Below, piece after piece: positions 8,339 through 17,674 of a stretch of DNA of 64,000 nt (position 1 is its first letter; every line of letters starts with the position of its first letter). Origin of the DNA: Streptomyces sp. DG2A-72 (GTDB lineage Bacteria > Actinomycetota > Actinomycetes > Streptomycetales > Streptomycetaceae); NCBI RefSeq assembly GCF_030499575.1, contig NZ_JASTLC010000001.1, positions 434,001-498,000 of the forward strand. The letters run 5' to 3'. The notes beneath the pieces were generated by a model. That model was not told the DNA's origin. It did not search any database and saw only the letters and a list, made by a program, of their open reading frames with translations. The position numbers were made by a program, and so were the translations under genes.

Positions 8339-9118
8339 GTGCCCGAACTCCCGGATGTCGAGGGATTCCGCCAGGTCCTGCTCGATTGCGGGAGTCGCCG
8401 GTCCGTCACGGACATCGAGGTGCGGGACGCCGGAGTTCTACGGGGTGTCACCGAGAAACGACTCCGGAAAGAACTGAAGGGGAAGCGTCTCGGGAAGGCG
8501 TGGCGGCACGGAAAATGGCTCTTCGTACCGACGGACGGTGGCCCGACCCTTGTCTTTCATTTCGGAATGACAGGGTCACTGCGGTGCTGTGACCAGGAAG
8601 AACCGATCGAGGCACATGACCGCATCGTGCTGACACTCGACGGTACGCGGAATCTCTGCTATCGCGATCAACGCAAGCTGCAGGGCGTGCAGTTGGCCGA
8701 CGACGCCGCGGCGGACCGAATTCTGGACGGTCTGGGCCCGGACGCCCAGGCCGTGAGCCGAGAAGAGTTTCTGGAACTGCTGTCGGGACGACGGGGTGCC
8801 GTCAAGAGTGCGCTGATGGACCAGTCCGTCATCGCGGGCCTCGGAAACCTCCTGTGCGACGAGATCCTCTGGCGCGCTCGTGTCGCCCCCCGAAATCCGG
8901 CGCGGAACCTGGACGAGAAGACACTCCGGCGCATCCACGCGGCGATGGGTCGTGTCCTGACGACATCCGTGCGCGACGGGCGGGTGCCGCCACGACGCTC
9001 CTGGCTCACCGGGCGCCGGGACGACAGTGAGCCGAAATGTCCCCGCTGCGGCGATTCCCTGCGTTCGAGTCGCAGCGCGGGACGCCGCACGGTCTGGTGC
9101 CCGCACTGTCAGGCCTGA
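8339..9118 (+). CDS. Fpg/Nei-family DNA glycosylase
   Basis: A 259-residue base-excision repair glycosylase/AP lyase that removes oxidised bases. The mature N-terminus MPELPDVEGF supplies the catalytic Pro2 and Glu3. The central helix-two-turn-helix region has SALMDQSVIAGLGNLLCDEI. The C-terminus holds a zinc finger, CPRCGD and then CPHC at the very end. The GTG at 8339 follows GGAGAAGA. A Pro-Glu-Leu-Pro start and the intact zinc finger suggest an active enzyme, but Fpg versus Nei specificity cannot be assigned. Third codon positions look less GC-rich than in neighbouring genes (many GAA, GGA and AAA codons), which may mark different ancestry. Confidence 0.93.
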   Translation: MPELPDVEGFRQVLLDCGSRRSVTDIEVRDAGVLRGVTEKRLRKELKGKRLGKAWRHGKWLFVPTDGGPTLVFHFGMTGSLRCCDQEEPIEAHDRIVLTLDGTRNLCYRDQRKLQGVQLADDAAADRILDGLGPDAQAVSREEFLELLSGRRGAVKSALMDQSVIAGLGNLLCDEILWRARVAPRNPARNLDEKTLRRIHAAMGRVLTTSVRDGRVPPRRSWLTGRRDDSEPKCPRCGDSLRSSRSAGRRTVWCPHCQA

Positions 9119-9361
9119 ACGGCGCCATGACGCCGTAGGGAAAGGTGAGGCCGCGGGCGCGGGTCCCACCGCGTCCACGGCCTCGTTCCCACGGCCGCTC
9201 AGCCACGGCACGAGTGCCCCAGGGCCACGCGAGCAAACACACTCCCCGCCGGGCTGAACCGTGTGGCGACCTTTCCATCGCGTGCATCCCCGGGCACCGG
9301 GTACTCGGGGCGGAGCACGCTCATGACGCGTGGATCAACCCTCCCCCGAAAGGAGCCGGTC

Positions 9362-10390
9362 GTGAGGAGCGAATCCGGCGGCAAGGTCGTCGTCACGGGT
9401 GCCACCGGCAATGTGGGCACCAGCCTGGTGCGCCTGCTCGTGGAGGATTCGGAGGTCGGATCCGTGCGGGGTCTCGCCCGTCGGATTCCGGACTGGTCGC
9501 CCGGCAAGACCCAGTGGTCCGCGGTGGACCTGGCCTCCGAGGACGCCGACCTGGTCAAGGAGTTCGAAGGCGCCGACGCTGTGGTCCATCTGGCCTGGGC
9601 CTTCCAGCCCACGCACGATCCGGCCGCTACCTGGCGCACCAACGTGCTCGGCGGCATCCGGGTGTTCGAGGCAGTGGCTGCGGCGAAGGTGCCGGCGCTG
9701 ATCCATGCCTCCTCCGTGGGGGCGTACTCGCCGGGGCCCAAGGACCGCGCGGTGGACGAGTCGTGGCCGACTCATGGGTGGCCGGATGCTGCTTACTGCC
9801 GTGAGAAGGCTTACCTGGAGCGGGCTCTGGACTCCTTCGAGCAGCAGCGCCCGGGGATCCGGGTGGTACGGATGCGGCCCGCCTTCCTCTTCAAGCGGGA
9901 GTCGGCGAGCGAGCAGCGCCGCATCTTCGGCGGCCGTTTCCTGCCAGGACCGCTGGCGCGTCCCGAGTTGCTGCCCTTCCTCCCCGACATCCCGGGCCTG
10001 CGGGTGCAGGCCCTGCACACCGACGACGCGGCGCAGGCCTACCGGCTGGCGGTGCACAGCCACCTGGGCGGCGCGTTCAACCTGGCGGGCGAGCCGCCCG
10101 TCGACGCGCAGATGCTGGGCGAGATGCTCGGAGCCCGCCCGGTACGGCTGCCACGCCCGGCCGCCCGCTCCGCCATCGCGGCCGCATGGGGCCTGCATCT
10201 GCTGCCCGCCTCACCCCACCTCTTCGACGCCGTGCTCCGGCTCCCCCTCATGGACTGCTCACGGGCCCACACCGAACTCCACTGGCAGCCGGAGCGGACG
10301 GCCGGAGAGGTGCTGGAGGAGTTCCTGCACGGGCTGCAACGGGGAGCCGGCGCGGAGACAGAGCCCCTCCAGGGCCGCAAAGTGGGCTGA
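9362..10390 (+). CDS. NAD-dependent epimerase/dehydratase (extended SDR)
   Basis: A 342-residue extended short-chain dehydrogenase. The nucleotide-binding loop is VVVTGATGNVGTSL near the N-terminus, followed by VDLASEDADLV (Asp of the cofactor pocket), a Ser/Tyr/Lys active site (SSVGAYSP and YCREK) and a C-terminal substrate domain. The GTG at 9362 has AAAGGAG at 9349-9355; the open frame upstream is not needed. Such proteins act on nucleotide sugars or other small carbonyl or hydroxyl substrates, which cannot be fixed here. It is isolated, between the glycosylase and a convergent membrane protein. Confidence 0.9.
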   Translation: MRSESGGKVVVTGATGNVGTSLVRLLVEDSEVGSVRGLARRIPDWSPGKTQWSAVDLASEDADLVKEFEGADAVVHLAWAFQPTHDPAATWRTNVLGGIRVFEAVAAAKVPALIHASSVGAYSPGPKDRAVDESWPTHGWPDAAYCREKAYLERALDSFEQQRPGIRVVRMRPAFLFKRESASEQRRIFGGRFLPGPLARPELLPFLPDIPGLRVQALHTDDAAQAYRLAVHSHLGGAFNLAGEPPVDAQMLGEMLGARPVRLPRPAARSAIAAAWGLHLLPASPHLFDAVLRLPLMDCSRAHTELHWQPERTAGEVLEEFLHGLQRGAGAETEPLQGRKVG

Positions 10391-10419
10391 GCCGTCCCCC
10401 GCACTCGCGCCACCGTCGT

Positions 10420-11520
10420 TCACGCCGGGCGCCGGGGCTGCGGCACGTTCTGCGCGTCGGCGACCGTGGTGAGGTCGTCCAGGAGTCGTTGCGTGTCCAG
10501 GGCCAGACCGCCGAGGGCGGGGGTGATCTCGTAGCGGCCGTCGGCGAGTACGGCGGTCAGACGCTGGTGTGCGGCGGTCGCCTCGTTCAGCGCGCCGTCG
10601 CGCTCGTCGGCGCTGTCGGGGTCGAGCACGTCGCCGGCCGACCGCAAGAGGGGCGAGAGGATGCCCGGTACGCAGTCCGGAAGCGTGGTGGCATCATTCA
10701 GCGTACGGATCGTCGCTCTGATGTGTTCGGTGATCCGGTCCCAGGTGAGGTCCCAGTCGGCCGACGGTGGTGGGACAACGGTCCGGCGCAGCTTGTGCCC
10801 CGGGTTGAAGCGGAAGCTCTCGTCCGACCAGCGTCGCGCGTCCCGCAGCTCCGCGACCACGTCGGTCAGTCGCGCGGCCCTGTCGTACCAGCCCCGCACC
10901 CGGCCGTCGTCGTACGCGCCCTCGATGCCGACGGCGACCTCGTGCAGCAACTTGGCGCAGTCCCGCGGGAGTTGGTCCCGCAGGTGGCGGACTCGGTCGG
11001 TGTGCACCGGCGGCAGTACCAAGGCGTTCACGCAGACGCCGATGGCCGCTCCGAGCAGGGTCTCCAGGAGGCGGTGCAGGATGTCGAAGCCGGCGTACGA
11101 CTCGTACACGAGGACGAACAGTGCGGCGGTGGGCGCGTACAGGCCCTGAGAACCGAACCGGGTGTAGTTGCCGAGCAGGACCGTCAGGGGCAGGGCCACC
11201 GCCATCGCGGCCATAGTGTTGGGGGCGAGCACGCCGGCGCCGGCGGCGAGAAGCGTTCCCGAGACGACCACCACGAATTGCTGCAGTGCGGACAGCAGGG
11301 AGCGGTAGACGGTGCTCTGCACCAGGAACAGCGCGGTCCATGGCGCCAGGAGGGCCATCGGCGCGTTCCACCACCAGCCGGCCAGCGCCCAGGCCAGTAG
11401 CGCGGCGCCCGCCGTCTTGAGGGACTGGACCGTGGCGTAGCGCTCGGGGCCGGCAGCGGTGACGCACCTGCGGACCGAGCGGCACAGGGATGTGGCTTCC
11501 CAGGTGAGTGAGTGCCACAC
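10420..11520 (-). CDS. FUSC-family (aromatic acid exporter-like) membrane protein
   Basis: A 366-residue inner-membrane protein. The N-terminal half has about five or six hydrophobic helices, including SLKTAGAALLAWALAGWWW and FVVVVSGTLLAAGAGVLAP. The C-terminal half is soluble, helical and charged, as in FUSC/ArAE proteins linked to export of aromatic acids. ALVLPPVHTDRVRHLRDQL marks the membrane/cytosol junction; a nearly identical junction, ALVLPVHTDRR, occurs in the larger FUSC protein at 57059. The start is the GTG at 11520, with AAGGAG at a longer than usual distance. The substrate is unknown. Confidence 0.83.
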   Translation of the reverse strand: MWHSLTWEATSLCRSVRRCVTAAGPERYATVQSLKTAGAALLAWALAGWWWNAPMALLAPWTALFLVQSTVYRSLLSALQQFVVVVSGTLLAAGAGVLAPNTMAAMAVALPLTVLLGNYTRFGSQGLYAPTAALFVLVYESYAGFDILHRLLETLLGAAIGVCVNALVLPPVHTDRVRHLRDQLPRDCAKLLHEVAVGIEGAYDDGRVRGWYDRAARLTDVVAELRDARRWSDESFRFNPGHKLRRTVVPPPSADWDLTWDRITEHIRATIRTLNDATTLPDCVPGILSPLLRSAGDVLDPDSADERDGALNEATAAHQRLTAVLADGRYEITPALGGLALDTQRLLDDLTTVADAQNVPQPRRPA

Positions 11521-11644
11521 GATGACGCTCGACTCCTTCCTCAGGTTCCTCGGGTTCCTCGGGGCAGGGGCGTGCGGCCGGTGGCGTTGAAGATCGCGGC
11601 GGTTTCGGGGAACGAGCAGGGCCGGTGGGCACCGGCGCCGACGC

Positions 11645-13762
11645 TCAGCGGCGTACCGGCGGCCGGTCCCAGTGGCGGTGGGCGGCGATCGCGGCCGTCA
11701 GCTGCGACAGGAACCTCTCGCTGGCCGGCCCGGTCGACGTCTCGGTGACCACGCCGCGGTCGGCCACGGTGCCGTCGCCGTCTCCGGCGAGCCGCAGGCC
11801 GTCCGGTTCCAGCATGGCGACCAGATCGACGCCGCTGCCCAGGGCGCCGACCGGCTTGCCGTGCCGGTAGGCGTCCCGTACGAACCGCTGGACCGTCGCG
11901 TCGCCGGCGAGCTCGCGCGCGCCGCCCGGGACGACCACCGCGTCGTAGAGCACGGACGCGACCGTGGGCAGCGCCCGGTCGACCTGGTGCCGGCCGTCGT
12001 CGCTGTCGCGCACCGTGCCGTCGTGGAAGGCCAGTTCCTCGACGATCGCGCCACCGTCCTCCATGACCTCCCGCACGGTGCCGACCTGGGCCGCGTCCAC
12101 ACCATCGCCGACCAGGACCGCGACCTGCCGGGTACGGATACTGCCGTCGCCGCGGAGTTTGTCGCTCGTCATGCTCAGCGCCGGGGAGGGTTCCGGCTGC
12201 GGGGTGTCCTCCTTGTCGGGCGGCTCGACACCGATGCCCTCGGCCACGGCGGCGGCCAATCCGTGGTGCACATGGCCCAGTTGCTCGACGGTCCGCTGCC
12301 GTACCTGCATGGACCCGACCTTGCCGAGCTCGAAACGGAAAGCGTCGATGATGTGCTGCCTCTCCCAGTCGGACATGCTCAGGAAGAACAGCGCCGCCTG
12401 GGTGTAGTGGTCCTTGAAGCTCTCGCTGCGCTTGCGGATCTTGTTCCCGTCCACCCGCTCCTGGAGATGGCTGTACGCGCTCGGATCGGCAGCCCCGGCG
12501 AGCACCGGGCAGCCGCCGCTCAGGGAGTTGGGGCTGTAGCTGGTGCCGCTGTGTATCTGTCCCTGGTGGAAGCCGTCCCGCTGGTTCGTGCGGACGTCCA
12601 CGACCGGCCGGTTCACCGGAATCTGGGCGAAGTTGGGGCCGCCCAGGCGGATCAACTGAGTGTCCAGATAGGAGAAGTTGCGGGCCTGGAGCAGCGGGTC
12701 GTTGGTGAAGTCGATGCCCGGCACCACGTTGGCCGTGTGGAAGGCGACCTGTTCGGTCTCGGCGAAGAAGTTCTCCGGGTTGCGGTCGAGGACCATGCGG
12801 CCGATGGGCCGGACGGGGATCTCCTCCTCCGGGATGATCTTCGTGGCGTCCAGGAGGTCGAAGTCGAAGGAGTGCTCGTCCTCTTCCGGCACCAACTGCA
12901 CACCCAGTTCGTATTCCGGGTAGTTGCCGGCCGCGATGTTGTCCCACAGGTCACGGCGGTTGAAGTCCGGGTCACGGCCCTGGGTCTCCTGCGCTTCGTC
13001 CCACACCAGCGAGTGAACGCCCAGCACGGGCGTCCAGTGGAACTTCACGAACGTGCCGTTGCCCTCGGCGTCGACGAACCGGAAGGTGTGCACGCCGAAG
13101 CCCTGCATCGTCCGGTAGCTGCGCGGAATGGCGCGGTCGGACATCAGCCACATCATCATGTGCAAGGTCTCGGGCTGGAGGGAGACGAAGTCCCAGAGGG
13201 TGTCGTGCGCGGACGCGCCCGTGGGGATCTCGTTGTGCGGTTCCGGCTTCACGGCGTGCACGAAGTCGGGAAATTTGATGCCGTCCTGGATGAAGAAGAC
13301 CGGCATGTTGTTCCCGACAAGATCGTAATTGCCCTCCGACGTATAGAACTTCGTCGCGAAGCCGCGGACGTCGCGCACCGTGTCCGCCGAGCCGCGCGGG
13401 CCCTGCACGGTGGAGAAGCGCACGAACACCGGCGTCCGCACGGACGGATCCTGGAGGAAGGCGGCCTTGGTGAACTCCGCACAGGACTGGTACGGCTGGA
13501 AGTAGCCGTACGCGCCGGCCCCTCGGGCATGCACCACGCGCTCCGGGATCCGCTCGTGGTCGAAGCGGGTGAGCTTCTCCCGGAAGTGGAAGTCCTCCAT
13601 CAGCGTGGGGCCGCGCTCCCCCGCCTGGAGAGAGTCGTCGGTGTGATCGACCACCACTCCCTGATCCGTGGTGAGCGGGCCACCGGCGGGGTCGGGGGCG
13701 CGGTGGGCGTCGCGCTGCCGCTGCTTCGCGTCGTCGGCGGGACGGCGTTCGTGCGTGGTCAT
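11645..13762 (-). CDS. katE: Large-subunit monofunctional catalase (HPII/KatE type)
   Basis: A 705-residue haem catalase that dismutates hydrogen peroxide. The distal His is in [15 protein letters not shown] (about residue 78), the distal Asn in GNNMPVFF (about 151), and the proximal haem Tyr in the [15 protein letters not shown] region. About 150 extra C-terminal residues form a flavodoxin/GATase-like domain ([23 protein letters not shown]) typical of large-subunit clade 2 catalases. The start is ATG at 13762. It lies beside a Rieske/DUF2231 membrane protein on the same strand, suggesting an oxidative-stress unit. Confidence 0.95.
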   Translation of the reverse strand: MTTHERRPADDAKQRQRDAHRAPDPAGGPLTTDQGVVVDHTDDSLQAGERGPTLMEDFHFREKLTRFDHERIPERVVHARGAGAYGYFQPYQSCAEFTKAAFLQDPSVRTPVFVRFSTVQGPRGSADTVRDVRGFATKFYTSEGNYDLVGNNMPVFFIQDGIKFPDFVHAVKPEPHNEIPTGASAHDTLWDFVSLQPETLHMMMWLMSDRAIPRSYRTMQGFGVHTFRFVDAEGNGTFVKFHWTPVLGVHSLVWDEAQETQGRDPDFNRRDLWDNIAAGNYPEYELGVQLVPEEDEHSFDFDLLDATKIIPEEEIPVRPIGRMVLDRNPENFFAETEQVAFHTANVVPGIDFTNDPLLQARNFSYLDTQLIRLGGPNFAQIPVNRPVVDVRTNQRDGFHQGQIHSGTSYSPNSLSGGCPVLAGAADPSAYSHLQERVDGNKIRKRSESFKDHYTQAALFFLSMSDWERQHIIDAFRFELGKVGSMQVRQRTVEQLGHVHHGLAAAVAEGIGVEPPDKEDTPQPEPSPALSMTSDKLRGDGSIRTRQVAVLVGDGVDAAQVGTVREVMEDGGAIVEELAFHDGTVRDSDDGRHQVDRALPTVASVLYDAVVVPGGARELAGDATVQRFVRDAYRHGKPVGALGSGVDLVAMLEPDGLRLAGDGDGTVADRGVVTETSTGPASERFLSQLTAAIAAHRHWDRPPVRR

Positions 13763-13836
13763 GACGTTTTCTCCCTCGGCTCATCGACTGGGTCGGCCGG
13801 TTGGCTGGTCGGTCGTCGCGCGGTCCCCCGCACCGA

Positions 13837-14700
13837 TCAATGCGCGTGTCCCTCCCGTAGCCGGATCTCGACCAGGCCGTCGCTGAGGCGTACGTCGAAG
13901 GAGGGCTGCGGTGCCGTGGACGGGCCGGCCACGCAGGCGCCGTCCGCGAGCCGGAACGTGCTGCCGTGCCAGGGACAGGTCACGCATCCGTCACTGATCT
14001 CGCCCTCCGACAGAGGGCCCGACAGATGGGCGCACCGCTCCGCCAGCGCGTGTACTTCTCCGGGACTGTCGGAGTCCCGTACGAGCAGCACGGGCACCTC
14101 CCCGACCATCCGCCGGACGACACTGCCCCGCGGGAACTCCTCCGGGTCACCGACCGCATGCCAGCCCGCGTCGATCAGATGCGGCACGGCCTCGCTGTGG
14201 TTCACCCCCGCGGCCTGCCGGTACGCCATGTGGCCGCCGAGAAACCCGCCGACCGTGGCGGCCGTGAGTCCGGCGAAGCCGAGCAGCCGACCGCTCCGGC
14301 CCCTGCTGCGGGCCGCGAGCGAGGCGGCGTAGCAGGCGATGGCCACGGTGTTCGCCGCCGCGTGCACCACGCCCACGCGCTCCTGCTCGGGTAGCTGGTC
14401 CGCGAAGTCGACGGCCCCCGCCAGCGCGGCCGGGGCGGCGCCGGCGAGCCCGACGGCGACCAGCAGCCGGGCCGCGCGCTCATTGCCGCGGGTCAGATCG
14501 AGCACCGCGGCGGACGTCCAGGCGCCGATGGGGGTCTGCACCAGCACCGGGTGCAGGGGGTGGCCCTGCCAACGGCCGCGCAGCACGTCCCGCAGGGGCC
14601 CGAGGGGCAGAGCGTGGACACCCGTCCGTACGGGGGCCGCGACACGGTCGAGCAGGTCGGCGTCCTCCAGGACTTCGATCTTCGACAGGGGATTGCGCAT
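13837..14700 (-). CDS. DUF2231-like membrane protein with C-terminal Rieske [2Fe-2S] domain
   Basis: A 287-residue fusion. Residues about 45-170 are a DUF2231-like membrane region opening with GHPLHPVLVQTPIGAW and holding about four helices. Residues about 185-287 are a Rieske ferredoxin domain with cluster ligands in ERCAHLSG (Cys, His) and VTCPWHGS (Cys, His). This arrangement suggests electron transfer at the membrane. The partner is unknown. It is on the same strand as, and immediately upstream of, the catalase gene (74-base gap), so the two may be co-transcribed. Confidence 0.88.
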   Translation of the reverse strand: MRNPLSKIEVLEDADLLDRVAAPVRTGVHALPLGPLRDVLRGRWQGHPLHPVLVQTPIGAWTSAAVLDLTRGNERAARLLVAVGLAGAAPAALAGAVDFADQLPEQERVGVVHAAANTVAIACYAASLAARSRGRSGRLLGFAGLTAATVGGFLGGHMAYRQAAGVNHSEAVPHLIDAGWHAVGDPEEFPRGSVVRRMVGEVPVLLVRDSDSPGEVHALAERCAHLSGPLSEGEISDGCVTCPWHGSTFRLADGACVAGPSTAPQPSFDVRLSDGLVEIRLREGHAH

Positions 14701-14825
14701 GTGCGCCGGGTTACCCGATCACTCCGGCGAAAACCTGGCAGCAGGCGTTCCTTCCAGCTCATCGGCATGGTGTTCAACCGGGCTGAGTGCAGGTGGTCGC
14801 CGGTTCGCGCCGCGGGTGTCGGTGC

Positions 14826-15965
14826 TCAGCCCGCCGAGGCGTACGTCCACCGCAGCAGGGCGCCGAGGCCACCCGCCGGGACGTCCCTGCCCTCGCCGTC
14901 CGAAGGGGGAATGATCAGCACGTCGGCGGCGGTCACCGCTGCCGTCCGCAGCAGTGCGTCGTCGGCCCGCACCGGGAACGGATCGCCCTCACCCAGGATC
15001 CGCGCATCGGTGCGACGCACCGCCACTTGGTCGGGATCGTCACCCGCCCATGTCTCACGGGCCAGATCCGCCCCATCGGGACGAATCAGCAGCGTATCGA
15101 TGCGGTGCTCCCTGACGGCTTCCACCAGGGCCGGGACGCCCTCCACCGCGTCCGTCGGCCCGTCGGTGCCGCTCCGTCCGGCACGGAACCGGTCGAGCGC
15201 CTCCTCGATGCGACGCCGGGTGTACTCCCGGCGGGCCTGCTCGACGGCCTCTTCCAGCGCGGGAGAGAAGGAGCCGGCGGCATGACCACCATGCTCCGTT
15301 TCCACCGTGACCTCCCGAACGGCCTCGGGCAGCTCGTCCCGCACGGCAGGCCGCTCGCGCGGGTCGCCGACCAGGACGACCAGGTCGGCGCCGGACTCCG
15401 CGTACGCCGAACTCAGCGCTTCGGCGATCTCACGGGCGTTGTGGTCCCAGGTGTTCTCGACCCTCAGCTGGAAATGCCGCTCCGACCAGTCCGCCGAGGC
15501 CGTACGGTGCACCGGCCAGTGCCGGCCCTCGACCTGCCCGGCGTCCTGCGGACCGGTCGCCCCGCGCAGTTCGAAGTCGGCGCCGGTCCGGTCGATGTAG
15601 GCCACCAGGCAGACCGGATCCTGAGCGGAGAGCTCCAGCAGCGGTGTGAGCCGGGGCAGGGCGGTCCAGCGGGCGATCTGCCGCTGCGGCGGCCGGGAGA
15701 GATTGAGGCTGAGCACCACCTCTCCTCCGGCGGCGAAGATCGCTCGGCCGGCCGGGGCGTCCGCGGGCCGGATGTTCGTCAGGGCCTCGCGCACCGCTTG
15801 CACGGTCGCCGCGTCGGCGCCTTCCTCCTCCAGGTTCCGACAGGCTTCCCGTACGGACAGCTCACGCCGCTTGGCCCCCGACTCGTCATTCTGAGCGGGG
15901 TCGAAGTACACGGTGGCCCATGGGCCACGACGGTCGAACAGTGGTCCCAGAAATGACAGCTGCAC
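14826..15965 (-). CDS. baeRF/Vms1-like family protein (putative peptidyl-tRNA hydrolase or release factor)
   Basis: A 379-residue protein of the bacterial/archaeal eRF1-like (baeRF) group, related to Vms1/Ankzf1 proteins thought to release nascent chains from stalled ribosomes. It starts MQLSFLGPLFDRRGPWATVY and has an eRF1 domain 2-like core (LVAYIDRTGADFELRGA) and an L7Ae-like C-terminal domain (HRIDTLLIRPDG, AADVLIIPPSDGEG). The GTG at 15965 has GAGGAGG five bases upstream, which is decisive: the frame stays open to 16424 and would otherwise absorb the Ku C-terminal remnant. Family assignment is good; the biochemical role is inferred from relatives. Confidence 0.85.
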   Translation of the reverse strand: MQLSFLGPLFDRRGPWATVYFDPAQNDESGAKRRELSVREACRNLEEEGADAATVQAVREALTNIRPADAPAGRAIFAAGGEVVLSLNLSRPPQRQIARWTALPRLTPLLELSAQDPVCLVAYIDRTGADFELRGATGPQDAGQVEGRHWPVHRTASADWSERHFQLRVENTWDHNAREIAEALSSAYAESGADLVVLVGDPRERPAVRDELPEAVREVTVETEHGGHAAGSFSPALEEAVEQARREYTRRRIEEALDRFRAGRSGTDGPTDAVEGVPALVEAVREHRIDTLLIRPDGADLARETWAGDDPDQVAVRRTDARILGEGDPFPVRADDALLRTAAVTAADVLIIPPSDGEGRDVPAGGLGALLRWTYASAG

Positions 15966-16059
15966 GATTCCTCCTCGTTCATCCCTGTTCCCGGGCCGAG
16001 TTCCCGGAGGACGAGGAGGGACACACACGGCAGCCGCACACCAGCCGCCAGCCGGAGTC

Positions 16060-16599
16060 AGGCGGTCACCTTTCCTGTCGTCGCGTCCGATACCGGTGAG
16101 GGCGTCGATCAGTTGGTCACGGCTCATCTTCGACCGACCGGGAATGTCCTGTTCCCCGGCCCGGGGATGCAGCTCGGCCTTGCTCAGCTGCTGCAGCTCG
16201 CTCTTCTTGTCCTTGTCCGCGGTGTTTGTGGAGGACGACTTCCTCCGCCGCGACCTCGTGCGGCGCCTCGGGAGGGGGCCCGTCGAGGCTTGCTGACCTA
16301 CAAGACCGACCGCGACGGCGGCACCCTGCATAAGGTCCCCGCCCCGAAGACCTCCCTGCGTTGCTCCGCATGCGGCTTCATCGCCCCCGGCAGCCGGGAG
16401 GATCCAGTCACGTGAGCACTTCAAGAGGACGTACTCCCCTGGTCACCTCGGTCACCTCGAAGCCCTTGACGATGCCTCGCTCGGGACTTCCTTGCCGGTG
16501 CGCTCGTTGACGCACCGGTTCCTCGGTCACGCTGTACAGCCCGACGGGCGCGCTGACCAGCCCGAACGTGACCAGCCCGGCCCAGATCGCCCGCGCCAT
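16060..16599 (-). pseudogene. Ku (NHEJ end-binding protein) remnant
   Basis: Pieces of one actinobacterial Ku gene are in order on the reverse strand. The ATG at 16599, with GAGGG upstream, begins MARAIWAGLVTFGLVSAPVG, the Ku N-terminus. After an internal deletion, a shifted frame reads VNERTGKEVPSE, then GIVKGFEVTE, then in another frame GEYVLL, all landmarks of the Ku N-terminal barrel. The bridge and most of the core are gone. At 16268-16089 a basic linker (RRRTRSRRRKSSS) leads to a SAP-like tail (LSKAELHPRAGEQDIPGRSK, MSRDQLIDAL) as found at the end of Streptomyces Ku proteins. A TnpB-like fragment lies between the two parts. It cannot make a functional Ku. Confidence 0.8.
16287..16415 (+). 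pseudogene. TnpB-like (IS200/IS605 OrfB) C-terminal remnant
   Basis: A forward-strand fragment reads LTYKTDRDGGTLHKVPAPKT, then SLRCSACGFIAPGSRE, before stopping at 16415. This matches the start of the TnpB zinc-finger region (usually SQTCSACG...PGNRE), but the second Cys pair and the RuvC core are missing. It sits inside the Ku remnant on the opposite strand, so it marks the insertion or rearrangement that broke Ku. Confidence 0.7.
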
Positions 16600-16610
16600 G
16601 ACGCCCTCAC

Positions 16611-16715
16611 CCATGCAAGACCACGTGGTCATCGACCAGTAGACCATCGCCTCGGCACTGGTGGTGCGGCGCTCGAAGTCACGCACCAGGCGACGGATAC
16701 GCATCAGGTGGGCTA
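16611..16715 (-). pseudogene. IS5-like transposase C-terminal remnant
   Basis: The reverse strand reads LMRIRRLVRDFERRTTSAEA, then MVYWSMTTW, resembling the C-terminal end of IS5-group DDE transposases (RRLVRDYE...SEAMIHWAM). It stops being transposase-like just before the Ku start codon and is even in frame with it. No inverted repeats or other transposase parts were recognised. It is a small scar of a lost insertion sequence. Confidence 0.6.
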
Positions 16716-17118
16716 AGAGGCGCTCGTGTCTGGAGGCCCTGGAAGAGATAGGCGAGCAGGCGCCGGGAGGCAGCGAGGGCCGTTTCTCTCGGTAGTCCGG
16801 CGAGGCCGCTGTTGGCCAGGAGCAGGGGGGGTGATGTCGGCGGGGTCGAAGTCGTCGCACGGCTGTCCGATCTCGCGGGCACGCTGGACCAGCCGCGCCA
16901 GACCCTCTTCGGCGCAGTCGCGTTCGTGATCGTGATCGTGATTAAGGGCATCGGGGAACTGATCCAGGAATACGGAGGCGAAGCCTCGGTCGGTCACCTG
17001 TGTGGTGCACACCTTCTCCAGGAGTGCGTACAGGCCGTGCCCGGGATCAGGGTCGGCGAGAGCCTCATCGAAGGCTGCCACGCACAGGGCGAGTTGCTCG
17101 GCAAGGGTAGCGGTGGCA
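16679..17118 (-). pseudogene. TetR-family regulator, C-terminal remnant with frameshift
   Basis: Reverse-strand frames join into a TetR C-terminal ligand-binding domain. One frame reads LAEQLALCVAAFDEALADPD, then VTDRGFASVFLDQFPDAL, then GLARLVQRAREIGQPCDDFD. A second frame continues LLLANSGLAGLPRETALAAS and RRLLAYLFQGLQ. The change of frame is near 16830. The N-terminal helix-turn-helix is absent; at about 17118-17132 the sequence switches to an alcohol dehydrogenase remnant on the other strand. It is non-functional. Confidence 0.75.
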
Positions 17119-17131
17119 AGCGCGGTGCGGG

Positions 17132-17674
17132 TGGGAGAAGGCCGCCATCAAACCCGGTGAGCGACTCCTGGTGCGTGGTGGCAGCGGAGGCGTGGGCAGC
17201 GTCGCGGTGCAGATCGGCAAGCTCTTCGGTGCCCGCGTCGTCGCTCTCGCGGGTGCGAAGAACCTCGACTTCGTCCGCCGCCTGGGCGCCGACGAAGCAC
17301 TCGATTACCGCACGACTCGCCTCTCTGACCTGGGCCGCTTCGACGTCATCGTCGACACCGCCGGCACGCAGCAGTCCCACTTCCGCCGCCTGCTGGCACC
17401 CGGCGGGCGCATGGTCGCCGTCACCGTCGACTTCAACGGGCCTCTCGTCAGCCTCGCCGCCATCCTCGCCTCGACCATCCACGGGAGCAGACGCATCCGC
17501 GTCTTCAGCGGCAACCCCGACACCGAGCTGCTGACCGAGATCACCCGCTACGCGGAGCACGGCGACATCGTCCCCGTCGTGGACACCGTCCACCCTCTCG
17601 ACCGGATCGCCGATGCCCACCGGGCCCTGGAAGTCGGTGGCGCCCGCGGCAAGCACATCATCCAGATCACGTGA
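17132..17674 (+). pseudogene. Zinc-type alcohol dehydrogenase/quinone reductase, C-terminal remnant
   Basis: The forward strand from WEKAAIKPGERLLVRGGSGG onward is an intact Rossmann half of an MDR-family oxidoreductase: VGSVAVQIGKLFGARVVAL, LGADEALDYRTT, RFDVIVDTAG, and a proper end HPLDRIADAHRALEVGG before the stop at 17674. The N-terminal GroES-like catalytic half (about 130 residues) is missing. A GTG at 17171 could start a 167-residue product, but it would begin inside the nucleotide-binding loop, so I call it a remnant. The break matches the end of the TetR remnant. Confidence 0.8.

Noticed and set aside
11672..14332. 886-codon forward frame opposite the catalase and Rieske genes
   Set aside because: Its translation is low-complexity Gly/Arg/His/Asp-rich, with no domain, and mirrors the reverse-strand catalase; long antisense frames are expected in very GC-rich DNA.
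15966..16424. N-terminal extension of the baeRF protein
   Set aside because: The frame is open, but the extension is Ku tail plus junk and a strong ribosome site precedes the GTG at 15965.
17171..17674. Functional 167-residue oxidoreductase starting at GTG 17171
   Set aside because: It would begin inside the nucleotide-binding loop and lack the whole catalytic half; the homologous sequence continues upstream to 17132 without a start.
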